A program made the position numbers and the translations under genes. Shown here piece by piece: positions 53,012 to 63,064 of a DNA stretch of 64,000 nt. Position 1 is the stretch's first letter. Each line of letters starts with the position of its first letter. The stretch is from Enterococcus rivorum (GTDB taxonomy: Bacteria > Bacillota > Bacilli > Lactobacillales > Enterococcaceae): the NCBI RefSeq assembly GCF_001742285.1, contig NZ_MIEK01000056.1, positions 62,001-126,000 of the forward strand, given 5' to 3'. The notes under the pieces were generated by a model that saw nothing but the letters and a program-made list of their open reading frames with translations, ran no database searches and was not told the DNA's origin.

Positions 53012-55465
53012 TTAATTTTTCTTTTTTTGACGTTTTTCTTGTATTTCTCGCCATTTATAGCTCACTCTTGTCATAAATAAAGACATGTAGTTAAAAATAG
53101 AACGACTACCTAAAAGAAGTGGCAAATAGAAAAAGACATTTCTATTAAATAAGTTCGTAAGCATGAAAAAATCTCCAAAAAATAGGAAACACGCAAGAAA
53201 ACCAATAACTAATAGAATAATCATACTTTTTTTCTTTAAATCTAATGGACGAGCAACACGAAGCAACACTTGAAAACCGACAGTTCCTGTTAATAAGACA
53301 CACATTGTTGAAACATCTGTACTAGGTAAGTCAAACCAGATTCCTGCTAACTGTAAGACCAAAATACTAAAGACAACTGTTAACGCACCTGGAACAGAAA
53401 TTCGCAATATGTTTGTCAGGAAATTCCCTTTAATTCTTTCATAACTCGGCTCTAATGCCAAAATAAACGAAGGGATTCCGACAGTCAGCGCATTAATCGG
53501 CGTCAATTGAAGCGGAGCAAATGGGTACGGTAAAAAGAGGAAAATAAACGTAACTGCCAAAATAGCTGAATAAATAGTTTTTACCATATACATAGAAGCA
53601 ACGCGTTCAATATTATTAATCACTCGACGTCCCTCATTTAACACTTGAATCATTGAACTGAAATCGGAATTTAATAAGACAACATCTGAAACTGCTCGCG
53701 CTGCGTCACTACCACTAGCCATCGCTACACTCACATCAGCCTCTCTTAATGATAAAATGTCATTGACACCATCTCCTGTCATACAAGTTGTATGTCCATT
53801 TTTTTTCAACGCTTGAATAAGTTCTCTTTTTTGATAAGGAGTTACCCGTCCGAAAACAGTCGTTTTCTCCACAAGCTCAGAAAAATCCGTTTCATCATTT
53901 ATAGTCGTCATATCAACAAAATTTTCAGCGCCACGAATCCCCGCTTTTTTTGCTATTTGAGCTACCGTAATAGGATTGTCTCCAGAAATAACTTTTAATG
54001 TCACATCCTGCTTTTCAAAATAAGTAAAGGTGTCTATCGCATTTTCTCTAATCGTATCTGCAATAATAAAAATCCCAACAGTTTCCTTCTCTTCTGGTAG
54101 TTTAGGACTCGTCAAGTTTTCTACAAAATGAACCAAAATCAATACACGATCACCTTGCTTATTGTAAGAATCTAGCTTTTCTGCTAGCTCTTCTGGAACT
54201 TCTGAATAAATAAACTCAGGAGCTCCCATTACAAAAGAACCTTTTTCTTCAAATGTGACACCGCTCCATTTTCGATCAGATGAAAATGGAATCACTTCCT
54301 TCGCTTTCCAAAGACTTTCCTTTACTGAAAAACGATTTCTCAGTACCTTTGCAGTAGAATTTTGATCTGATAGTGCAGTCATCACTTCTCCCATTGCCCG
54401 TTCAATTTCACTTGCTGGAAAACCAGCTTGAGGAATCAACTCTTTGAATGTAAGACTGCCATCGGTGATCGTCCCTGTTTTATCTAAACAAATCGTATCA
54501 ACTCTTGCTAGAGTTTCGATGCAAGAAAGTCTTTGAACTAAGGTCTTTTTTCGAGCTAAGTTAGCAGCACCTACTGCGAAAGCAACACTTGTCAGTAACA
54601 TCAACCCTTCTGGAATCATACTAATTAGCGCGCCAGAAACACCTAAAACTGTCTTAGGAAAAGAACCTGTCGATTGATACTGTGACCAAAATAGTAATAA
54701 CCCGATTGGGATAATAGCAAACGTTAACCCTTTTATCATTAAGTTTAAAGAGTTCATTAATTCTGAGGTGGATTTCTTTTCTGTTTTTGCTTCTTTTGAT
54801 AATTTTGAAACAAAATTCGCTTCACCAACAGCTGTAATTTTTATAAATCCTAATCCAGAAGTAATAAAACTCCCACTCATCACAGGATCGCCATTTTGTT
54901 TGGCAATTTTGTCTGATTCTCCTGTTAAAAGTGATTCATCTACCTCTAGCCCTTCAGAATGGATAACAACTCCGTCGGATGGCACTTGATTGCCCAATCG
55001 TAATATCAAGACATCACCAAGTACGATTTCGTCTTGATAAATTTTACCTATCTGCCCTTCTCTTAATACAGTCACTTCCGTTTTATTCACAATTGAAAGC
55101 TTATCAATTGTTCTTTTTGCATGTATTTCTTGAAATACACCAATCGCAGTATTTAATATAATTACCCAGAAAAACAAAGCATTTTTGGGATACCCAACTA
55201 AAAAAACCGAGATAGCTAAAAATAAATTAATAAAATTAAATAAGGTCAGGGAATTATCCAAAATAATTTGTTTGGTTGTCCTTGACAAGTCTTCATTTTC
55301 CTTATTGTAAAATCCTTCATCAAAAAGTCTGCTTACCTCTAGGTTTGTAAGTCCTACTATTGTTTCAGGAATTTTTAAAAGACTATCATCAGAACTACTG
55401 ATTTTTTCAGAAGAAATTTGCTTTTCTCCATCAATATCTTTTTCTTTACGAAACCATTTTTTCAT
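53012..55465 (-). CDS. CtpE-like cation-transporting P-type ATPase
   Basis: 817 residues. LNTAIGVFQEIHAKRTIDKL near 98-117, LLTGESDKIA near 175, SMIPEGLMLLTSVAFAVG near 285, LDKTGTITDGSL near 329, MTGDGVNDILSLREADVSVAMA near 565 (quoted as TGDGVNDILSL), and a long C-terminal membrane domain. The MIPEGL motif fits the CtpE branch, linked to calcium or magnesium in actinobacteria and streptococci; the ion here is inferred. Transcribed divergently from the Mga-like gene. Confidence 0.88.
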   Translation of the reverse strand: MKKWFRKEKDIDGEKQISSEKISSSDDSLLKIPETIVGLTNLEVSRLFDEGFYNKENEDLSRTTKQIILDNSLTLFNFINLFLAISVFLVGYPKNALFFWVIILNTAIGVFQEIHAKRTIDKLSIVNKTEVTVLREGQIGKIYQDEIVLGDVLILRLGNQVPSDGVVIHSEGLEVDESLLTGESDKIAKQNGDPVMSGSFITSGLGFIKITAVGEANFVSKLSKEAKTEKKSTSELMNSLNLMIKGLTFAIIPIGLLLFWSQYQSTGSFPKTVLGVSGALISMIPEGLMLLTSVAFAVGAANLARKKTLVQRLSCIETLARVDTICLDKTGTITDGSLTFKELIPQAGFPASEIERAMGEVMTALSDQNSTAKVLRNRFSVKESLWKAKEVIPFSSDRKWSGVTFEEKGSFVMGAPEFIYSEVPEELAEKLDSYNKQGDRVLILVHFVENLTSPKLPEEKETVGIFIIADTIRENAIDTFTYFEKQDVTLKVISGDNPITVAQIAKKAGIRGAENFVDMTTINDETDFSELVEKTTVFGRVTPYQKRELIQALKKNGHTTCMTGDGVNDILSLREADVSVAMASGSDAARAVSDVVLLNSDFSSMIQVLNEGRRVINNIERVASMYMVKTIYSAILAVTFIFLFLPYPFAPLQLTPINALTVGIPSFILALEPSYERIKGNFLTNILRISVPGALTVVFSILVLQLAGIWFDLPSTDVSTMCVLLTGTVGFQVLLRVARPLDLKKKSMIILLVIGFLACFLFFGDFFMLTNLFNRNVFFYLPLLLGSRSIFNYMSLFMTRVSYKWREIQEKRQKKKN

Positions 55466-55702
55466 ATTCTCAACTACTTTCCCTTTTCATCTAGATTCAT
55501 TTTAAAGTAACAAAAATAATAAATCTGAAAGCTACTTTAATTTTAACCCTTTTTTAAGCTTTATTACAATTAAAAGTTGATATCTAGCTGAAGTTCAATT
55601 TATGCCCTATGTTTATTCATAGAAACTATGATATATTAATGAGAGAATATTATACTTGATGAACTTTAGATTTTTTGGTTCAAAGAAAGGGCGAATATTA
55701 AT

Positions 55703-57133
55703 ATGGATAGAATGCTTCTAAATTCAACTAGCAGACGCTTAAAACTACTAGAACTATTAAACAGTTCTAGTCAATGGGTGTTGGTTAATTATGTAGCAAA
55801 AGAATTGGGATGTTCTCCACAAACTGTTATTTCTGATTGTGAGCATATTGAGAATGAATGGCCAGATTATCTAACCATTGATTTTTCAAAAAAAAGAGGA
55901 CTACGGTTCCAAATGGTGAAAAATCATCCAATCTCAGATTTGTACAAAGAAATAATGAAAGAGGCGCTAACTTTTGCATTAATGGAGGCTGCTTTTTTTA
56001 ATCCAGGAATGAATTCAGCTTTTTACCATCAGAAATTATTTATAAGTGATTCTAGCTTATACAGAGTATTTCGATCTCTCAAACCTCTTTTGCAAGAACG
56101 AGGAATTGATTTTGCTCAAACCTCCTACACAATGACAGGTTCTAATGAATTACAAGTTAGATACTTTTTAATCTTATACTTTTTAGAGGTAAACAAAATT
56201 AGTGATTGGCCCTTTCCTTTGGATAAAAAGCAACTTATGAAGACAATCGAAATTGTTAAAAGTATTTACGAATTTAAAATGAATGTCAGCTTTTCTAATT
56301 ACTTACTTTATGCAATGGCTATCACTATCATTCGAGAACAACAGGGATTCAAAATTCGACCCTCTATTATAAATAAACATTTAAATGTGAATCCTATTGA
56401 ACCCTCTGAAAATCTGGACCTTTTTTTACAAGAAAATTTTCCGGAAGTTGATAAAAACAGCTTTTACCTCTCTATTTTTTGGTGGAACTATTCTTGGAAT
56501 AATGCCCAAGAAAAACAGAATGTACGCCAATATGCCGAACAGTTCATGTCTCTTTTAAGTGATTCTATTGGAATCAAACCTTCTGCTGAAAGCAATGAAG
56601 CCATTGTAACATGGATGATGCATATATATGCTCGTCATCAATTTTACCCTTACGAAAAATTTATTTTGTATGACCATTACCATTATGCAACTGTATCAGT
56701 GAAAAGAACCTATACTTTTTATACACAGAAAGTAGCTGAATGCTTAGATCAAATAGAAAAGAAAAGTCGATTTCCCTGGAAAACAACTTACTTAAATGAA
56801 ATGCTCCATAAAATATTACTGTTATGGGCAAATTTACTTGATTCACTGGAACAATTACAACCTAAAATCTCTGTAGTCATTTTAAGTAATATTGGTATTG
56901 AACATTCGGATATTCTTTCTTATCTTCTGCAAAAAAGATTTCAAGAAAAAATTACTATTTGCTTTTCAGGAGATGAATTAACGTTAGACAAAACTTTAGA
57001 TTATGATCTCTGTATCTCTAACTATACGATTGCAAATATTGACGAAGATAATCTGATAGTGGTTGATGACATTCCTTCAAATAAAAATTGGCTTGATTTA
57101 TCAGCAATTATCCGATCAAAAACACATCTTTAA
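55703..57133 (+). CDS. Mga/AtxA-family virulence-type regulator
   Basis: 476 residues. The N-terminal HTH (LLELLNSSSQWVLVNYVAKELGCS, with VAKELGCSPQTVISDC as the recognition part) and a second wing near 95-120 match Mga HTH domains; the middle resembles PRDs, and the C-terminus (about 390-470) an EIIB-like fold. Such regulators often control adjacent surface-protein genes, here the sortase-like gene downstream. RBS AAAGGG. A strong terminator follows the gene. Confidence 0.82.
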   Translation: MDRMLLNSTSRRLKLLELLNSSSQWVLVNYVAKELGCSPQTVISDCEHIENEWPDYLTIDFSKKRGLRFQMVKNHPISDLYKEIMKEALTFALMEAAFFNPGMNSAFYHQKLFISDSSLYRVFRSLKPLLQERGIDFAQTSYTMTGSNELQVRYFLILYFLEVNKISDWPFPLDKKQLMKTIEIVKSIYEFKMNVSFSNYLLYAMAITIIREQQGFKIRPSIINKHLNVNPIEPSENLDLFLQENFPEVDKNSFYLSIFWWNYSWNNAQEKQNVRQYAEQFMSLLSDSIGIKPSAESNEAIVTWMMHIYARHQFYPYEKFILYDHYHYATVSVKRTYTFYTQKVAECLDQIEKKSRFPWKTTYLNEMLHKILLLWANLLDSLEQLQPKISVVILSNIGIEHSDILSYLLQKRFQEKITICFSGDELTLDKTLDYDLCISNYTIANIDEDNLIVVDDIPSNKNWLDLSAIIRSKTHL

Positions 57134-57158
57134 ATACATTCAATAGAAATATTAAATA

Positions 57159-57206
57159 AAAACAAGATAAAGCGAAGACGGGACACTTCATTTTATCTTG
57201 TTTTTT
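57159..57206 (+). terminator. Terminator after the Mga-like gene
   Basis: AAAACAAGATAAA pairs with TTTATCTTGTTTT, with GAAG/CTTC-type inner pairing, then TTTTTT. Confidence 0.85.
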
Positions 57207-57220
57207 ATTAATATTTAATT

Positions 57221-57335
57221 TTCAGTTTTTTTAAACACCTAAAAAAAACTGAAGAATCCTTTTAAACCAGCACTTTAGAAGCTTTTTTACTAGTAGCTTT
57301 AAACACACTTTTAGACGAAATCGTCTTTTTTTTTT
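57221..57335 (+). promoter_or_regulatory. Two hairpins upstream of the sortase-like gene, the second a terminator
   Basis: TTCAGTTTTTTT and AAAAAAACTGAA form a stem at 57221-57253. At 57313-57335 AGACG-AAAT-CGTCT followed by nine or more T residues makes a compact intrinsic terminator only about 30 bases before the RBS. It could be an attenuator if a promoter lies between the two hairpins. Confidence 0.6.
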
Positions 57336-57381
57336 ATGATTACCTTACAAAAAACAAAAACATTTTAAGGAGGCATTGATC

Positions 57382-58539
57382 ATGAAAAACACTGCCAGAA
57401 AAGTTGCTATTTTCACTTACACAATGATTTTATTGATCGGGGCTGTTTTACTTTTTGCATTTACTATTTATTCAAAAAATCATACAACAATCAATAATGC
57501 CGCAAATAGAAACATGGAAGAAACTATTTTACCATCTGGAACAAAATACAAAAAAATTGAGTATGGACAATCTTTTTCAATTTACGATCTTTTTTCTATT
57601 GCTCCCGATGACAGATTGAACTTAACTATCAATACTTCTAATTACAGCGTCCAAAAAATTGGCACCACAGATATCAATGTCACTTTCGAAAAAAATAATA
57701 GTATTTCAACAGGTTTGATTCGTTTAACTGTTGTAGATACTAAGAAACCAATTATTAAGATGCCAGACCTTTCAATTAACGAAAATGACTCCTTTGATAA
57801 ATTAGCCGGTGTTACTGCAGAAGATAACGTAGATAAAGACCTAACTCAAAAAATTGTAGTAAACGGAACAGTTGACTCCAGCGTGCCTGGACAATACAAA
57901 TTATCTTATGAAGTAACAGATTCTAGTGGAAACCTTACTCGTTCAGATAGGAATGTAAATGTAATTAAAACTTTTGAAGAAAGAAATAATCAACAAGCTA
58001 CTCCAGCTGCATCAATCACTGAAGAATCCGTAAGTAATTCCAGCACTGCTGAAGCACCTCAGCAGCAAGCTCCTGCTATAAGCAATGAAACTACGAATAA
58101 TTCTGAACCAACAAGTACACCATTAGTTGCTGATAGCTTAATTATTGCCGGAGTCGCAGTTCCTTATCAAAATGGAGGTCAAGGTGCCGGTCAAAGTATA
58201 ATTGATGGCGATAGTTATGGCACTGCTTCGACTTGGGGTGGCGCTCCTGTTCAATCAGGTAGTGATGGCATGAACACTCACTTTATTGGTCACAATCCTG
58301 GCATCTTCTCGATCCTCTTTTCAGCTGGTATCGGAAGTCCAATTATTGTTACAGACTCTACCGGACAAGCAACAACCTACGTTGTAAACAATATATTGCG
58401 GGTGGATGATTACGGAAATGATCTCTCTACTAAAGTAAACTATTGGGATTTAACGATTGGTACTGGTGGAGGAGAACGAATTACTTTACAAACTTGTATC
58501 ACAGATGCTGAAAATCTTATTGTGTTGGCCTCTAAATGA
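57382..58539 (+). CDS. Membrane-anchored sortase-fold protein with Ig-like (DUF5011) domain
   Basis: 385 residues: N-terminal membrane segment (about 9-29), extracellular Ig-like region with TAEDNVDKDL and SVPGQYKLSYEVTDSSGN (about 150-195), a Ser/Thr/Gln-rich linker (about 200-250), and a C-terminal sortase-like domain with THFIGHNPG (histidine) and ITLQTC (cysteine). The usual catalytic arginine after the cysteine is not seen: the strand reads ENLIVLAS. ATG 57382 is 8 bases after AAGGAGG. No LPxTG sorting substrate is encoded nearby. Confidence 0.8.
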   Translation: MKNTARKVAIFTYTMILLIGAVLLFAFTIYSKNHTTINNAANRNMEETILPSGTKYKKIEYGQSFSIYDLFSIAPDDRLNLTINTSNYSVQKIGTTDINVTFEKNNSISTGLIRLTVVDTKKPIIKMPDLSINENDSFDKLAGVTAEDNVDKDLTQKIVVNGTVDSSVPGQYKLSYEVTDSSGNLTRSDRNVNVIKTFEERNNQQATPAASITEESVSNSSTAEAPQQQAPAISNETTNNSEPTSTPLVADSLIIAGVAVPYQNGGQGAGQSIIDGDSYGTASTWGGAPVQSGSDGMNTHFIGHNPGIFSILFSAGIGSPIIVTDSTGQATTYVVNNILRVDDYGNDLSTKVNYWDLTIGTGGGERITLQTCITDAENLIVLASK

Positions 58540-58567
58540 AAGCGATTACTTTTAATATCCGACACAT

Positions 58568-58625
58568 AAACAGAATAAACATGGCTTATCGTTTAACTTG
58601 TATAGGCTTGTCTATTCTGTTTTTT
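58568..58625 (+). terminator. Terminator after the sortase-like gene
   Basis: AAACAGAATA pairs with TATTCTGTTT around a loop of about 35 bases and runs into TTTTT. Confidence 0.6.
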
Positions 58626-58731
58626 CTGTATTCTATTATTTTATTGTTTCCTCAAAATCGTTCGCAAAAAAGGCTGCAATAAGAATGTTTACCCACGGAA
58701 ACTATGCTCATTAAGTCCAAATTGATAAATT

Positions 58732-59181
58732 CTATAGTATTGGTATACAGATCTCGCAAAGATTATTTTCTACCATCTTTACAGCATATCGTTCAATCAT
58801 TGGATGTTGCGTATCAAAGCTATAACCTTTACTTTCTATTTCGGGTAACATATTTTGCATAGCCTGTATTATGGCTTGTTCTGTGTGTATAACGGAAAAG
58901 ATTGCATACTTACTAGATTTTAAAACGCCTTTTTTAATATCAAGTTGTTGAATAGTATCCAAAGAATCAACTATTAGTGCTACATCATACCGACAATTTT
59001 CTGGATTAGTCGTCTGAGGGTTATCTCTTGGGATGGCTAAAATGATTGATTCATTATTAAGTAGTTCGTTATTTTTTAACCATCTTTTGAAATCTTCCAT
59101 TAAATTCTTATTTTCCATTCCGTATGCACCTATTCTTCTTCTATAGATGATCTTTGTTTCAGGAATTATTTTAATATTCAT
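58732..59181 (-). CDS. GyrI-like small-molecule-binding domain protein
   Basis: 149 residues matching the AraC-effector/GyrI (SbmC) fold: IIYRRRIGAYGMENKNLMEDF at the N-terminus (quoted as RRRIGAYG), CRYDVALIVD near 63, and the ending ERYAVKMVENNLCEICIPI with IEIYIPI-like strand (ENNLCEICIPI). No DNA-binding domain is fused, so it is a stand-alone ligand-binding protein. RBS AAGGAGAAG. Ligand unknown. Confidence 0.82.
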   Translation of the reverse strand: MNIKIIPETKIIYRRRIGAYGMENKNLMEDFKRWLKNNELLNNESIILAIPRDNPQTTNPENCRYDVALIVDSLDTIQQLDIKKGVLKSSKYAIFSVIHTEQAIIQAMQNMLPEIESKGYSFDTQHPMIERYAVKMVENNLCEICIPIL

Positions 59182-59295
59182 TCACTTCTCCTTGTCTTAC
59201 TTTTAGTCCACCGGTGTCTGTGTCTATAGTATATTGATATAAAATGTATTTCAACCCTACTTTTAAATTTAGTCAATCAGCGAAAATAGCCAATG

Positions 59296-59343
59296 CAAAA
59301 GAGGATGAAACAAAACCAAAAATCAGTTTTCTTTCATCCTCTA
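59296..59343 (-). terminator. Terminator after nadE
   Basis: AGAGGATGAAA pairs perfectly with TTTCATCCTCT; a TTTT run follows on the minus strand. Confidence 0.75.
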
Positions 59344-59482
59344 AATCCGAATAAACGGTGGCCAACAGTCTGAGTCTTCGGAAATTTCTCGCCCCGAAAC
59401 GACTTCTGTCTGAACCTCTTCCATCTAGTCATAAGATTTTTATTTTACTTATTTTTTCCAGTAGTATTTTTTATAGTCTAGC
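59344..59482. other. Spacer between the nadE stop and its terminator
   Basis: About 140 bases with a slightly GC-richer segment (59357-59425: CGGAAATTTC, GCCCCGAAACGAC). No ORF, stem or known element recognised; could be a decayed repeat. Confidence 0.3.
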
Positions 59483-60310
59483 TTATTTCCAGAAATCATC
59501 AAAGATTGAAATAGGCATGTGGCGTTTATGTTGGGTCTTCTGATACCAATTTTCAATAATCGCTGTTGCTTCACTAGATATTACTTTTCCTTCTAAGTAA
59601 TCATCGATCTCTTGATAACTTACACCTAGCGCTGATTCATCAGAAAGTAATGGTTTGTCATCCTCTAAATCTGCAGTCGGAACTTTTAAATATAAGGCTT
59701 CTGGTGCATGCAATTCTTTTAACATCATTCTTCCTTGACGTTTGTTCAAGCGAAATAGAGGTAAAATATCAGCACCTCCGTCCCCGTGTTTTGTATAAAA
59801 ACCAGTCAGGCTTTCAGCTGCATGATCGGTACCAATCACTGCACCACTTTTTTCTCCCGCAATAGCATATTGAACAATCATTCTTTGTCGTGCTTTCATG
59901 TTTCCTTTGTTGAAGTCACTGATTGTTATCCCGGCTTCACTTAAGGTTTGTACACTAGCCATAATTGCAGGCTTGATGTCAACACGCAATGAAATGTCTG
60001 GTTGGATAAATTGAAGGGCTTTTTCAGCATCTTCTTCGTCAACTTGCTCTCCATAAGGCAATCTAACTGCTATAAATTGATACTCATTATTCTTTGTTTC
60101 TTCACGCATTTCCTCCATTGTCAGTTGCGCTAATCGACCTGCTAAAGTTGAATCTTGCCCACCACTAATTCCCAGTACAAAGGTCTTCAAAAAAGTATGT
60201 TTATACAAATAGTCTTTCATAAAATCAATACTTTTACGAATTTCTTCTTCTGGATCAATATGAGTTTTTACGCCTAATTCTTCGATAATAGCTTTTTGTT
60301 GTGGCGTCAT
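59483..60310 (-). CDS. nadE: NAD+ synthetase, ammonia-dependent
   Basis: 275 residues. PP-loop [16 protein letters not shown] near 46-61, [22 protein letters not shown] near 157-178 (quoted as GTDHAAE and TKHGDGGAD), and [10 protein letters not shown] near 190 are standard NadE motifs. It amidates nicotinate adenine dinucleotide. It lacks a nitrilase glutaminase domain. Second gene after pncB (17-base gap). Confidence 0.96.
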   Translation of the reverse strand: MTPQQKAIIEELGVKTHIDPEEEIRKSIDFMKDYLYKHTFLKTFVLGISGGQDSTLAGRLAQLTMEEMREETKNNEYQFIAVRLPYGEQVDEEDAEKALQFIQPDISLRVDIKPAIMASVQTLSEAGITISDFNKGNMKARQRMIVQYAIAGEKSGAVIGTDHAAESLTGFYTKHGDGGADILPLFRLNKRQGRMMLKELHAPEALYLKVPTADLEDDKPLLSDESALGVSYQEIDDYLEGKVISSEATAIIENWYQKTQHKRHMPISIFDDFWK

Positions 60311-60327
60311 ACGAGATCGTCCTCCAA

Positions 60328-61800
60328 TTATTTATTTTGTCCTAAAGTTTTTACATCTTCTCTGACTTTTTCAATCATCCGCATTTTGTGGTTCCAACAT
60401 TCTGTAGATAAATCCACTGGATATTTTTGAGGGTTTAAATCGCGCTTATACTCTTCCCACAAGGAACTCATATTTTGTTTTGCATACGCCTTAATCTCAT
60501 CTAAAGCAGGTAACTCATAGACTAATTTTCCTTTTACAAAAATATCTTGTAACACAGGTCGTGCATTAAAATCACGAACGGTTTTATTGATAAAAGTATG
60601 AACCGGATGGAACATATAAATTTCTTGTTGCTCTCTAGGATCTTCGTCCCAAAGAGTCACGTAATCTCCTTCCGTCTTTTGGTCAGATTTACGGGTAATA
60701 CGCCAAACTTGCTTTTTACCAGGAGTCGTTACTTTTTCAGCGTTGCTAGATAATTTGATAGTATCTTGCATTTCACCATCTGTCCCCTCAATTGCAACTA
60801 GTTTGAATACAGCACCTAAAGCCGGTTGATCGTAGGCTGTAATCAATTTGGTTCCGACACCCCAAACATCAATTTTAGCTTTTTGCATCTTCAAGTTTAG
60901 AATGGTATTTTCATCTAAATCGTTGGAAGCATAGATTTTTGCCTCTGGATACCCTGCTTCATCTAGTTGTTCACGAACACGTTTAGAAATATACGCCATG
61001 TCTCCACTATCAATCCGAACGCCAAGAAAATTAATTTTATCGCCCATTTCATTTGCTACTCGAATCGCATTAGGAACACCTGATTTTAAAGTTTCATAAG
61101 TATCTACTAGAAAGACACAATCCTTATGGGTTTTAGCATAAGCTACAAAAGCATCATAATCGTTGCCGTATGATTGAACAAATGAATGAGCATGCGTGCC
61201 GCTGACGGGGATACCAAAAACCTTCCCTGCCCGAACGTTACTTGTGGCATCTGCTCCACCAATGTAAGCCGCTCTAGTTCCCCAAATCGCAGCATCTAAT
61301 TCTTGCGCTCGCCGAGTCCCAAATTCTAACAATGGATCTGTCTCAATTACCGATTTAATTCGGGCTGCTTTAGTAGCAATTAATGTTTGGAAATTAACCA
61401 TATTTAATAAGGCTGTTTCAACTAGTTGACATTGTGCTAATGGCCCTTCCACTTGAATTAATGGTTCATTATTGAAAACCAAATCTCCTTCTAAAGCAGA
61501 ACGAACAGTGCAAGTAAATTCAAAATTTTTCAAATACTCTAGAAAACCTTCTGGATACTGTTCTACTTCTCTTAGATATTCGATATCCTCTGAGGTAAAA
61601 GTTAAATTTTCTAAATACTTAACTAACCGCTCTAAGCCCGCAAAAATAGCATACCCATGATTAAAAGGCATTTCACGAAAATAGCACTCAAAAACTGAAT
61701 GTAATTCAGCACGGCCTAATTCCCAATAAGTTTGCATCATATTAATTTGGTATAAATCGGTATGCAAGGTTAAACTATCATCAGCATAAACTTTTTTCAT
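60328..61800 (-). CDS. pncB: Nicotinate phosphoribosyltransferase
   Basis: 490 residues. [20 protein letters not shown] at the N-terminus, [23 protein letters not shown] near 162-184 (quoted as [12 protein letters not shown]), [13 protein letters not shown] near 203 with the active histidine, and [14 protein letters not shown] near 262. It makes nicotinate mononucleotide from nicotinic acid, feeding NadE. ATG 61800 follows GGAG by 7 bases. Confidence 0.96.
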   Translation of the reverse strand: MKKVYADDSLTLHTDLYQINMMQTYWELGRAELHSVFECYFREMPFNHGYAIFAGLERLVKYLENLTFTSEDIEYLREVEQYPEGFLEYLKNFEFTCTVRSALEGDLVFNNEPLIQVEGPLAQCQLVETALLNMVNFQTLIATKAARIKSVIETDPLLEFGTRRAQELDAAIWGTRAAYIGGADATSNVRAGKVFGIPVSGTHAHSFVQSYGNDYDAFVAYAKTHKDCVFLVDTYETLKSGVPNAIRVANEMGDKINFLGVRIDSGDMAYISKRVREQLDEAGYPEAKIYASNDLDENTILNLKMQKAKIDVWGVGTKLITAYDQPALGAVFKLVAIEGTDGEMQDTIKLSSNAEKVTTPGKKQVWRITRKSDQKTEGDYVTLWDEDPREQQEIYMFHPVHTFINKTVRDFNARPVLQDIFVKGKLVYELPALDEIKAYAKQNMSSLWEEYKRDLNPQKYPVDLSTECWNHKMRMIEKVREDVKTLGQNK

Positions 61801-61865
61801 CTTAATGCTCCAATCCATTGTTTTAACAAAATATATTTATGTTTCATTCAATCTTTTGAACTATC

Positions 61866-62288
61866 TTACTCTTGTTCGGAAATTTTCTTTTCTTTAAAAA
61901 TAAGAAATTTACTAAAGAAGTAATTTAAGACAACTACGACAACTTGGGTGACCATTTTCGCCCAAAAGTTAGATACTTTAATCAATTCTATCATAATAAT
62001 CATCATGCCCATGTCAATCACAAAAGACAACATTCGATACCAATAAAACAAGAACATTTCTTTCAAGAAGGATTTGCTGTTAGAGTTTTTACTACCAAAC
62101 ACAAAATATTTGTTAGTAAAAAAAGCAAATAAAACTGACAGGATAAATGCGACGACATTACTTATTTTATACTGAAGTCCAAGTACATTCTCGCAAGCAA
62201 AAAAGACACCGATATTCACTAGGGTTGTTGCTACACCAAAAAAGAGATACGCAAGGACTTCACGATATTTCTGAAATAATTCTTTCAA
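61866..62288 (-). CDS. GtrA-family membrane protein
   Basis: 140 residues with four membrane segments and the family pattern YLFFGVATTLVNIGVFF at the N-terminus and NYFFSKFLIFK at the C-terminus. GtrA proteins are linked to flipping of lipid-linked sugars or wall glycosylation. The start codon is TTG (62286-62288) with a weak purine-rich RBS. No glycosyltransferase is adjacent. Confidence 0.85.
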   Translation of the reverse strand: MKELFQKYREVLAYLFFGVATTLVNIGVFFACENVLGLQYKISNVVAFILSVLFAFFTNKYFVFGSKNSNSKSFLKEMFLFYWYRMLSFVIDMGMMIIMIELIKVSNFWAKMVTQVVVVVLNYFFSKFLIFKEKKISEQE

Positions 62289-62413
62289 CTTCCACTCATC
62301 CTTTCATCTTTTTTATTTTATCAAAGTTAGCCGAGAAATCCCACTGATTTTGACTTTTTTCACACAGTAAGTAGTAGATTTTGAAAATAACTCAAAAATT
62401 CGATTCATTTCCC

Positions 62414-63043
62414 TCAGTTTTGAACATTTTTATAATAGAAAACAGCTAATTGTGTTCGGTCACGCAGCGCTAATTTTTCTAGTAAATGACTGATATAGTT
62501 TCGAACTGTTCCTTCACTAAGAAATAATTTGGTCGCAATTTCTTTATTATTTAACCCTTCTGAAACCAATACTAGAATTGACTGTTCCCTTTCGCTCAAT
62601 TCTAAATATGGAGACAAATTATTGTCAGCTGTTTTTAACAACTCAGGTAAACGATTCATAATTGTATCCCCGAAAACCGATTGCCCTTTATTTACGGCTT
62701 TAATTGAAGGGACAATGGCCTCTAAATTTTGTTTTAACAAATAGCCTTTTATTCCTATCTTAATTGCTTCTAAAATGTATTCATCATCTGAAAATGTCGT
62801 TAGTAGTAAAATTGCTGCTGATGGATTTTTAGAAAAAATTTCCTTGGCGGCATCAATTCCTGTTGCTTCTCCCATGCGAATATCCATCAATAAGATATCT
62901 GGTTTGTATTCTTCGTAAAGCTTTACTGCTTCTTCTGCACTATTCCCGGTCCCAACAACTTCTATCTGCCCTGTCGCTTCCACAATTGTTTTTAGCGACA
63001 TCGTTACCAACGCATCATCATCCACTATCAGTATCCTAATCAT
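62414..63043 (-). CDS. NarL/LuxR-type response regulator
   Basis: 209 residues: receiver domain with DDD at 8-10, phospho-acceptor D54 in LLMDIRM, then a LuxR HTH with LSEREQSILVLVSEGLNNKEIA (quoted as SEGLNNKEIATKLFLSEGTV). RBS AAGGAG. It follows the kinase gene by 21 bases, so the pair is one operon. Target genes are not visible; in such systems an ABC transporter often sits upstream, here outside the window. Confidence 0.93.
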   Translation of the reverse strand: MIRILIVDDDALVTMSLKTIVEATGQIEVVGTGNSAEEAVKLYEEYKPDILLMDIRMGEATGIDAAKEIFSKNPSAAILLLTTFSDDEYILEAIKIGIKGYLLKQNLEAIVPSIKAVNKGQSVFGDTIMNRLPELLKTADNNLSPYLELSEREQSILVLVSEGLNNKEIATKLFLSEGTVRNYISHLLEKLALRDRTQLAVFYYKNVQN

Positions 63044-63064
63044 CCGTTTTCTCCTTTAGTCCGT

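Noticed and set aside
59344-59482. GC-richer segment as an IS remnant
   Set aside because: No terminal repeats, target duplication or transposase fragment found.
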